Shown here in pieces: positions 55,218 to 64,000 of a DNA stretch of 64,000 nt. Under the pieces are notes generated by a model, which worked only from the letters and a program-made list of their open reading frames with translations, did not search any database and had not been told where the DNA came from. Origin of the DNA: Dysidea avara. Lineage: Eukaryota > Porifera > Demospongiae > Dictyoceratida > Dysideidae. Location: contig NC_089281.1 in the NCBI RefSeq assembly GCF_963678975.1, positions 9,201,277 to 9,265,276 on the forward strand, written 5' to 3'. Numbering within the stretch: the stretch's first letter is position 1; the number at the start of each line of letters is the position of its first letter. The translations under genes and the position numbers were made by a program.

Positions 55218-55445
55218 AAGGTAAATGCGGGTATTTCCGGACAGCGCACAATTCCGGACACTTTGGCACCTTTACCAAGCTAGCCCAGGAACGAAACAAC
55301 GGATTGCCTTGAAATTTCTGGTGTGAATAGCTATTCTTATAGGGATTATAAAAATCGAAAAGTGTGTTCTAGTTGATTCATTCTTGGGTGCTATACATAA
55401 AGTGTCCGGAATTGTGCGCTGTCCGGAAATACCCGCATTTACCTT
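55218..55445. mobile_element. 228-bp MITE, AAGGTAAA / TTTCCGGACA ends
   Basis: The ends AAGGTAAATGCGGGTATTTC (left) and its complement (right) form inverted repeats of about 45 bp, leaving a short middle. The AAGGTAA tip and TTTCCGGACA motif are shared with the 918-bp element at 6361-7278. It splits the 3' region of the LINE fragment. Confidence 0.85.
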
Positions 55446-55500
55446 ACTAAATTACAGTGAGGGCTAAGTTACAATAAATACAATAAGTGCTAAGTTACAG

Positions 55501-55938
55501 TTACAAAGTAGGAGTAGTTGATTGTTTAAATGTTTCAAGATCAATGGTAGATAGATTAGGGATACATAGATCGTTCCAATGGGGAATAGTTCTGGGTAGG
55601 AATGAATAGAGATACGTGTTTACTGAAGACTGTATATGATTAAATTTCTGATCATGATGGGCTCTGGTAGCAGTTTGATTTAATGATGGCAGACAGCGAT
55701 TTGGGACCAATAATAAATGATTAACTATCTTGTACAATAGGATGAGGCGTGCTTGCTTTCTGCGTTCTTGTAAAGATGGCCAATTTAGTTCATTTAACAT
55801 GTCTGTGATACTGTCACGGTGGTGTCTGTTCCAAGGCTTATTTAAGACGAAACGAGCAGCTCGATGTTGAATCATTTCAAGTTTAGAAATGTCATTTTGG
55901 TGGTGTGGGTCCCAGATGGCACAACAATATTCTTTTTG
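55501..55938 (-). pseudogene. LINE reverse-transcriptase C-terminal fragment (5'-truncated)
   Basis: The translation carries CAIWDPHHQNDISKLEMIQH, RAARFVLN, LNWPSLQERRKQARLILLYK and LPRTIPHWNDL. This order is typical of the C-terminal end of CR1/L2/jockey-type LINE polyproteins. The frame ends in a natural stop at 55501 and is cut by a stop before 55938, so only the end of a retrotransposon is present. Confidence 0.85.
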
Positions 55939-56287
55939 CAGCTACTAAAATCAGAGATCATCGTAAGGGCTGAAACAAATTGGTGAGGGTTACAGCATAG
56001 CTGAACGGTTACAGCGTAGCTTACAGCACAGCACACCTCAGATGATTATAATCTGCCCCCGCGCCTGTAATTCCTAAAAGGCGGCGGGCGCCAATGGGGC
56101 ACAGCGCCTAGTCTAGCGCGGCCGCCCCTTCGCATAAAGAGGAAGGGTCTGGTCACTCTAGCATACAAAATTTGTAGCCTGTTACCGAAAACAGGTAACA
56201 GCAATCAGATCGCGGTGTTGGTAATTTTTGTGACGTTTGTTTAGAAGTTACCATAGATACTATGGAATTACGTAATGAAGGGGTGAT

Positions 56288-56545
56288 TTGAACCAAATTC
56301 TCAAAGGCATTTATGATATAGAAAATCATTTATTTACCCCATCCACTTCTACTGTAACAAGAGGTCACACAAGGAAATTATTCAAACATCACACTAACTC
56401 GTATACAAGATCTAATTTTTATAGTAACAGAGTAATCAATGACTGGAATTCATTACCCCAATCTATTGTTGATTCTCCCTCTGTCAATGATTTTAAAACA
56501 CTGCTGGACAGACACTACAGTAATTGCTTATTTGATTTTGTATAG
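56288..56545 (+). pseudogene. LINE C-terminal fragment, plus strand
   Basis: NQILKGIYDIENHLFTPS, TRGHTRKLFKH and FYSNRVINDWNSLPQSIV followed by a stop match the usual last segment of LINE reverse-transcriptase proteins (RVI..WN.LP). Only about 85 residues remain. Confidence 0.8.
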
Positions 56546-56852
56546 TAATTAGAATAGCTAAGTACATAATAATTATTAATTTTGTTTATGGATGTACAGA
56601 CATAAGCCTTTATCCTTAAAATACAAATACAAATAAGTGAAAGAGATTATCGCAAAGTTTCATGAAGATGAAATAATGATTGAGGCTGCTGGTAGTCGTC
56701 TATACGGTGTAACTGAGATCTGCTTACTTTGTATGGTCGTCAGACATGTTATTCTTGTTGCCATTGTTGTTATTATTATTATTGTTACTGAGCAGACAAC
56801 ACAGCTGATATGCTCAGTGAAATTAGCTACGTAGTTACAAAGATTACAGTTA

Positions 56853-57140
56853 TTGAGTTCCATACAATGTTTGCAGTTCCGCTAAAAAGGAGTCAATATT
56901 GTTGCTCTCAATGATGGAAGATGGTAAGTTGTTCCAATCCTTAACTGATCTGGAGAAAAAGCTCTGTTGGTATGAATAGGTAGATGAATTTGGTAGAATA
57001 AAACGATGTGGGTGATATAGTCTGGTGGATCTTGTCATTGAAATAAAATGAGGAGGAATTGACAGTGAATAATCTTGATGTATAATTTTAAAAAGTGCTT
57101 GTAATCTGGATATTTTACGTTGTGATGTCATCGATGTCAT
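56853..57140 (-). pseudogene. LINE C-terminal fragment, minus strand
   Basis: RKISRLQALFKIIHQDYS, STRLYHPHRFILPNSSTY and SFFSRSVKDWNNLPSSII are the diverged equivalent of the same LINE end segment, different enough from its plus-strand neighbour to come from another LINE lineage. Confidence 0.8.
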
Positions 57141-57252
57141 TGTTTAATTACATTCCAACGCTACAAATTTGTAATGCCAGACCCTTCCTCTTTATGCGAA
57201 GGGGCGGCCGCGCCAGACTAGCCGGCGCCATAGAACAGCTTGGAGTTTTAGG

Positions 57253-57390
57253 TTGACGCCCAGGTCGTTAAGGATTGACGCCCAGGTCGTTAAGGATTGA
57301 CGCCCATGTATAGGTCAATTCTACCTAGTTCGTTGAAATACGAAGGTTATTGCATCTACCTAGTTCGTTGAAATACGAAGGTTATTGCAG
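57253..57390. repeat. Two short direct repeats just upstream of NCX copy 2
   Basis: A 22-bp unit (TTGACGCCCAGGTCGTTAAG plus GA) occurs at 57253 and 57275, and partly at 57297. A 35-bp unit starting CTACCTAGTTCGTTGAAATA occurs at 57321-57355 and 57356-57390, differing only in the last base. They end 28 bp before the NCX copy 2 start codon, in what should be promoter or 5' UTR. Confidence 0.9.
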
Positions 57391-57418
57391 AGGATTAACT
57401 ATATAGTTGTTCAAATAC

Positions 57419-59967
57419 ATGATGGAGATCGACGTGGAAGCAGTTTTCCGTTCAGAGGACCGTTTAGAAGAAGTCTGTAACCAAGTCATAGGTAACGGCA
57501 CAAGAAATGCCACCTACAGCGAATTCGATTTGATGGTAGGCGATGGAAGTATAGATGAGAGCGAATTTGTTTCTCTTTACCAAATATGTGAGGATTACGA
57601 ATGTGACTGTTCTAATGGTATTATTCTGCCAGTATGGGGTGGAGAAGAGAGAAACTATTGCTATGATATTCCTGGTGGAGAAGCAGCTGGAAGATCCATC
57701 CTATACCTTATCTGCTTGTTTTACTGCTTTCTGGGAGTGTCTATAATAGCAGATCGGTTCATGGCTGCAATTGAGGTCATTACATCACAGAAAAGGGTTG
57801 TGACAACTGTAGTAGATGGTGTCGAACAGAAGTTCAAGGTTTTGATTTGGAATGAGACTGTAGCTAATTTAACGTTGATGGCACTCGGTTCATCTGCACC
57901 AGAAATCCTACTGTCTATAATTGAGATTGTTGGCAACAATTTCCAAGGTGGCGAGCTTGGACCATCAACCATAGTGGGCTCAGCAGCATTCAACATGTTT
58001 GTGATATTTGCTATATGTGTAGTAGTTGTGCCTAGCTCAGAAACACGTAGAATTCGTGAGCTCCCAGTGTTTTTCCTTACAGCAGCCACATCAATTTTTG
58101 CCTATGTCTGGCTTTTCATCATTGTCCGGGTAGGGCATTATGTATAGTGTTGGTAAATTGTATGCATTCAGGGGCAGATTTAGGATTTCACAAGAAAGTA
58201 CTAAAATCAATTCTTGCATTAGTATATCTCTCATAATATATAGTTGTCATATTGTTGTCCTGAAGTTCTATAGTTACCACAGTAAGACATGTAAGAGAAA
58301 ATTTGTGGAGCTTGATTAGTGTGGAGATGTTATAGCTTTGTTAACCTTTTATATATGCTTTTAAAGTTAACTAGAGGCCATAGTTATTTAGCTACAGATA
58401 TAGTAGTGTTTCAACCCAAACATCAAGTTTGTAGCTAAAACTGAAATATCAACAAGGCAAAAGTGTATGTCAATAAAGGGCTATGATTTCAACTTTGGAT
58501 TTTTGACATGCACAATGGTGATATAAAGGAGACCAGAAGAAATGAGCCCATTCACTGGTCTATTTTCCATACAGTTTTAAGTTGAATGTTATAATGGAGT
58601 AATTGACTGTTCTATTAGAGAATATCACAGCTTCAGTTTTAAGCCAAGTTATTTTGGCCATCTATCATAAACTAGTCCTCTCTTTCAGTTAATTACACCT
58701 GTAGCTAGTGTATAGCGAGTGGAGTGCTTCACCTCTCACCTGCCCCTGAATATTAAAAATATTATTAATATTATTTTTTGTGTTGCGGCTTTCATAAGAT
58801 ACATTGCTAACCACTATCCCATTTTACAGGGAACCTCAAAGGATGAGATTGAAGTTTGGGAAGCCGTTATAACATTTGCATTCTTTCCTGCCTTGATTAT
58901 ACTGGCATTCTTTACTGATCGCAAGTTTTTTATTAGTAAATGGCGAAAATATCATTTTAACCAGCGTCGTGTGGTAGTGGCTGAAAATGTTAAAGAAAGA
59001 GAAGGAGTACACTTTACCAGTGGTTTTGAAGAAGGCACAGAGGATAATATTGTCATTAACTATGGAGATGATAATGAAAGACAAGCTATTCTTAGAAAGC
59101 TAAAGCGAAAGGGTGATATTTCTATGGCATCTGCAGCTTTGAAATCACATAACGCTACACTAAAGAGAGCTGATAAAAGCACAACCAGAAAACTTGCTGC
59201 ATATGAGATGGTGGAGAGTATGCCAAAGTCAAGGGCCTTCCATCGTATCAATGCCATCCGAAGGTTAACAGGAAGTCGTGGTGTTCTTCCAGTGAAACCA
59301 AAGGTTGATGAAGAGAAGGTATGATAGCTCTAATATAAGATCTATTATCAATGCTTGTTATGTATGCTAATTATACTCCAATGCGTTTTGTTACATTGTT
59401 TCTAAAATGATCTGGCAATCTATAATTCAAGTTTACCACTAAAGTGATTGACAATCTGGGTAGGCAAATTTTTTTCACAAATCACTTTACCAGGCCATTT
59501 CGTGGTTTGTGAAATTTTCACATGTATTAAATTTCATGGGTAAAAAGATTGTGGATGAGTAGTGTTATCACCTCAACGCTAACACTATGATTGTCAGACT
59601 GGACACGATGTGAATGATAATTAGAACCAATCGTTTAAGCAACACATGGTCTCATGATGGATAGTGAGGAAACAAACCATACTTCACACCACAGAGGAAT
59701 CTTGCTTGTTGGGATCAGAGGTAGAAACTAATCGCAGATACTTAAAAAGAAAACCATCAGTTTCATGTGGATTAATTTTTGTGGATCAGGTTCATACTAC
59801 AAAAACCACAAAATTTTATACACCACAAGATTTTCTATGCATATGGGTATTTGTTTTCTGTGGTAAGCACCCTTGTACCTTCTAGCAAGCTGCTAATTGT
59901 CTGCATGCATGTATGTATGTATGTATGTATGTATGTATGTATGTATGTATGTATGTATGTATGTATG

Positions 59968-59998
<31 letters not shown>

Positions 59999-62900
59999 TG
60001 TGTGCATAAAATTATACTGTGTAATGATTTTTGAACTGCTGTTAGCTAAGCACAACATCAATTGAAGAAGATGAAATTCCACTTAGTGTTGGATTTGTTG
60101 ACACATCTGTATCAGTAATGGAAAATGCTGGCAGCGTAACATTGAAGGTCAGACGAGATGGGACCACTCTGTGTAAGCTACAGGTACACTATTATACTGA
60201 AGATAAAGAAGCTAAGGCTGGAGATGACTACAAACCAGTTGAAGTATGAGTCATCATGATGTGAAATGCACTGAAATAGTTTGATATACTACAGAATGGT
60301 GTGTTGCTTTTTGATGCCGGAGAGTCAGAAAAAATGATCTCTATTGAAGTGATTGATGATGATGTTTTTGAGGACACTGAAAGGTTCCTTGTAAAATTAC
60401 GTGATGTAACAGTTACATCACCAGAGGAAGGGTTGAGTGCACCAACTGCCGTACTGAGACCAGAGTACGATGTTTGCATGGTGACTATATTGGATGATGA
60501 CCACCATGGACAATTTGTGTTTGAACATGACAAATATGAAGTTCAAGAAACTGAAGGTCAGTGATTTTTCTAGATAGTATCTCATACCTTAAAAATATCT
60601 CAATCCTTAGGACATTGTATTGTGACTGTTATACGGGAGATGGGTGCTAGGGGCCATGTATCCATACCCATAGCAACTAAACCAGGCACTGCTAAAGGTG
60701 GTGGAGATGATTATGATGACATTGATGAAATTCTTCAGTTTGAGGATGGAGAGAGCAGGTATATATTGTTTACATTCAACATTACAGGAAGTCATAAGTG
60801 TTTAATTCAGGTGTATTTTTGTGTATAGCTAGAAGTTTAACATAACTATTTTGGTTATTAACTTTTATATTACTAGTTAACGTAGTTGAACATTTTTGAT
60901 GCTCTAGTGGCTGTGTTTGGTTGGCAGCGTAGTTTCATTTTGTGGAGATGAGTGTGGTTAGAGTTTCTGCCATTTTGCATTGCTATTCCCACAGGAAGGT
61001 CTGTAAATGCAGACTGTCAGTATCTCAATGCTAAATATTGCTGAATGTAGAATATTACCCCATACCCAGTGGTGACTTGGTCCTCCGATAACATTCAGTC
61101 TAAGCATACGCCAAAGGAACCACAATATCTGTAATCTGGAACTTTTACTAGACACATTGACTTCTCGCCAGCAAAATGTTTTATTGGAAGTACTACATAC
61201 AGTTTTATCACTGTTAGTCTCCTTAGGGGACCATGCATGCATCTTTACCAAGTGTGCTATTAGAGTATATTAATTTTAGTGTTAGGAGAATGGTGATGGT
61301 TCTATTAGAGTATTTTGTGATCAAATTGTAATGTAATTATAATGACTGCTCTATTAGAGTATTTTGTGTTCAGTTTTGCATTACTATATAGCGTCAAACT
61401 GCAAGAAAGTTTGCAAGATCTTGCAAGAGAAACCAGTCATTTCTTGCAGGATTTTACAAGAGTCTTATAAATTCCTGCAAGAATTTCCAAGAATCTTGCA
61501 AGAGCTTTATGCTTTCAAGAAAAACCGATCATATTCTTGCAAATCCTGTAGGAATCCTGCAGCACATCCTGCAGGATTGTTTTTGCTGGGTTAGGTTAGG
61601 TAATCTTAAAGCCTGCAGCACAAGTTACTGTCACCTTCAGTGCTAGCACTGTAAAGCCGTAATAATAATAAAAACAATGTAATGATAATTTGGCTCCTCA
61701 GCAATTTTGTGATCATAATAGATTTAGCTATATACATGTTTCTCATTTCTCTAGTGACAGCATATCATAAACCACAAGCTCTCAGTTTGTTGTTTTTTGC
61801 AAGCATGCTTGGTATTCACACATATACCAGCCTTTAAACCCTAATAGAGCAATCATATAGACTGCATAACATCAGTAGCTTATAAATTATGAACCACCAA
61901 AGGCTGATAGCATGTACTTCACAATGGCAGCTGGTACCAAGTTTCTGTAAACCATATTCAGCCTACTACATGCCGTAGATTGTAAAAGTTGATAACAGTA
62001 TATAGCTAGAACAACTTTACTGAATTTTATATTTTACACCCATTTCTATAGTTGGCCTGGGCTGCGTTGGTCTAGATTTCATTTGTACAAGCAAGTTTTG
62101 CTAGTAATCAATCTCTCCATGTCATCACTAAAAGGTTGTTATGACCAAGTATGGTGCATAGTTCTGTATTGTGTGATGTAATATACAGCTCTATGGTTGC
62201 TAATATAATAATATTATATTGTTATAGAAAAGAAATTAAGATTCACATAATTGATGATGAAGAGTATGAAAGAGATGAGGAATTTTATGTATTGTTGGGA
62301 AAACCACAGGAGGGTGATGTGACAATAGGTTCCTCAAATGGTCCTAATCCTACAGCTATTCTTGGTAATTGTTGCAAAACTACAGTGATCATTAAAGAAG
62401 ACCATGAGTTTAAGAGTGATGTAGGTATGTAAAACATGCAATAGTAAGATACGTATACACTAGCAAGACCGTACTGTACATAATTGACTCATTTACTTGA
62501 ATAGATGCTGTTATCCAGATGGCTACACTGCGTTTGAAAGTCGGTAGTAGCAGCTGGGCTGACCAGTTCATAGACTGTTTCTATGTCAATGGCAAGCCAG
62601 ACTGGAGTGAAGCAGAATCACTTGATACTAGGTCTGATCCAACAGTGTTGGACTATGTATTGCATTTTGCAACATTTCCATGGAAGGTAATGACTTCTCT
62701 CATACTGTGCATGCAACATCACTTTGCTTTATATGTATGCATACATGTGCATGTACATACATACATACATACATACAAAGTTCTTAACATGTACATCTAT
62801 ACTTCTAATGACGTGCAAGCCTTGATTATTAATGTTTTGTTTATCTGTGGTGTGTGTCGTTCCATTTACACATTCAAAACCATACATATTTCTATTATTA

Positions 62901-63877
62901 TACTGTTGAGGCAACCAAGATGGTAAAAGACATTGAGCTTGAAATTGATAAAGAGATACTGCATGCATCTGTTTTAGACTTAGATATGAATATTCCGACA
63001 CCATGTAGACCAAGATGCATCGGTACAATACTAGAGTAAAGTACAGACTTACCCGCCTCATATACCAAATTATATGGCTACGCCTCAACCAGCTAAACCA
63101 AGTTAACTGTGTTAAGCAATAGTGTCCTATAATTTGTGTCTACATGCCCAGACCACTTGTGGAAGTATTTTTTCCCCACCATCACACAAAAGGGAAAAGC
63201 AGTCTGAGCATAAGACTAGATTGGTATTTTATGGGTGTGTTTTTATCTAACAGTTGCTGTTTGCTTTGGTGCCTCCTACCAACATACTGGGTGGATGGGC
63301 AACTTTTGTAGTTGCCATTGTGTTCATTGGGATACTGACAGCATTGATTGGTGATCTTGCTAACGCATTTGGATGTTCTGCTGGACTTAATGCTGATGTT
63401 ACTGCCATAACATTTGTTGCTTTAGGAACTAGTCTTCCAGGTGTGTTGCTTCTGGTGTACTGGTGTATATAACATATCTTTATCTTCTTTTTAGATGCGT
63501 TTGCTAGTAAAACAGCTGCTGTACAGGACAAGTATGCTGATGGATCACTGGGGAATGTGACAGGAAGTAATTCCGTTAATGTGTTTCTAGGCCTTGGACT
63601 GGCCTGGTTGGTAGCTAGCATCTACCATGCTGCCAAGGGTGACACTTTTGAAGTAGCTGGTGGAGAATCACTGGGTTTTTCTGTTGTGATTTTCTGTGTG
63701 TTTGCCGTGCTCTGTATTATCGTTATGATGGTCAGAAGATATATGCCTCAAGTTAAAGGAGAGCTCGGAGGTCCACTGATTTACAAAATCATAACAGCCA
63801 GTTTCTTTGTACTTCTATGGGTTGTTTACATCATTTTATCATCCCTAGTTTCCTACGGCCACATTGAGTCATTTTAG
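57419..63877 (+). CDS. Na+/Ca2+ exchanger (SLC8/NCX family), copy 2, nine exons
   Basis: Exons: 57419-58129, 58830-59318, 60046-60243, 60295-60556, 60611-60758, 62228-62424, 62505-62686, 63254-63440, 63495-63877. All junctions are GT-AG with the same phases as copy 1, giving 918 residues; two adjacent ATGs (57419, 57422) are possible starts. The layout equals copy 1: alpha-1 (ALGSSAPEILLSIIE), XIP-like basic segment (KWRKYHFNQRR), two Calx-beta domains (VIDDDVFEDTERF, DYDDIDEILQFEDGES, IIDDEEYERDEEFYV) and alpha-2 (ALGTSLPDAFASK). It has a 5-residue insert near GDGSIDESEF in the extracellular N-terminus. Exons 1, 5, 8 and most of 9 are nearly identical to copy 1, whereas exons 2-4 are clearly diverged. 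Role as for copy 1; a plasma-membrane location is inferred from the family. Its upstream region is unrelated to that of copy 1. Confidence 0.95.
59909..59997. repeat. (GTAT)n microsatellite in NCX copy 2 intron 2
   Basis: About 22 uninterrupted units. The reading frames on both strands (MYVC and YIHT repeats) are by-products. Confidence 0.95.
60759..62227. other. NCX copy 2 intron 5
   Basis: It holds three copies of the CTATTAGAGTAT motif within about 100 bp (61255-61360), one inverted copy (61841), a cluster of diverged 'tcttgcaag' phrases (61379-61580), and a retroelement-like tail ending in AATAATAATAAAA (61610-61670). Confidence 0.55.
61379..61580. repeat. Degenerate 'tcttgcaag' repeat cluster
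   Basis: About ten variants of cttgcaaga/tcctgcagga follow at irregular spacing of 10-35 bp. Several are palindromic (cttgcaag, tcctgcagga). The frame at 61364-61594 follows this repetition and is not a gene. Confidence 0.5.
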
Positions 63878-64000
63878 TGTGCAACACTGTGTGGATAATG
63901 TATAGCTATTTTGGTACATTTCAAATTAGAACATTTGTAGAATATATGGTACTGAGTTATTAAAAGAGATGTGTTTATATTTATTTATATGATAACATGC
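63878..64000. other. 3' flank of NCX copy 2
   Basis: It contains an ATTAAA (63959-63964), a possible polyadenylation signal 82 bp after the stop codon. Nothing else is seen before the window ends. Confidence 0.35.

Larger units (their letters stand above)
56104..57229. mobile_element. 1.1-kb composite with GC-rich inverted ends and two LINE ends
   Basis: The left end (56104-56178) and right end (57158-57229) are inverted repeats carrying GCGCGGCCGCCCCTTCGCAT, AAAGAGGAAGGGTCTGG and, after a small gap, ACAAATTTGTAGC-type sequence. Inside, two different LINE coding ends point towards each other (56288-56545 plus, 57140-56853 minus). It is either one terminal-repeat element that captured LINE ends, or two copies of one 5'-truncated element inserted head to head. 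Confidence 0.6.

Overview
The window is nuclear DNA of an animal, most likely a demosponge. It is AT-rich, its genes are split by many GT-AG introns, and it is crowded with foldback elements, MITE-like inverted-repeat elements and minisatellites. The coding content is metazoan: two Na+/Ca2+ exchangers, a little elongation complex ICE1-like protein and a mitochondrial carrier. The sponge assignment is inference from overall character; I could not search a database.

Layout. Positions 1-7984 are repeats with no gene I can support. A minus-strand mitochondrial carrier (SLC25) starts at 8138 and shows only its first two exons. A 17-exon minus-strand gene (9184-37595) encodes an ICE1-like protein of about 1,270 residues; its 10.8 kb intron holds a 2.5 kb minisatellite and other repeats, and a 1.3 kb hAT element lies in another intron. 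Only 287 bp separate its start codon from that of NCX copy 1 (37883-48091, plus strand), so the two genes probably share a divergent promoter. NCX copy 2 (57419-63877, plus strand) follows in tandem with the same nine-exon structure.

Between the exchangers lies a 6.2 kb DNA transposon (48785-55005). It has 29-bp terminal inverted repeats, a candidate 3-bp target duplication, and one very long gene encoding N-terminal zinc-binding clusters, a transposase-like core, a complete XPG/FEN1-like nuclease active site and a C-terminal CXC cysteine cluster. This combination matches the Academ superfamily (XPG-bearing lineage) as I remember it. One frameshift separates the CXC tail from the rest. A composite of LINE 3' ends inside GC-rich inverted repeats fills the space between the transposon and NCX copy 2.

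How the genes relate: the exchangers are plasma-membrane Ca2+ extruders with alpha repeats and Calx-beta regulatory domains. Their exons, and the last intron, show patchwork identity that suggests gene conversion. The ICE1-like protein would act in the nucleus in snRNA gene transcription, so its link to the exchangers is positional, not functional.
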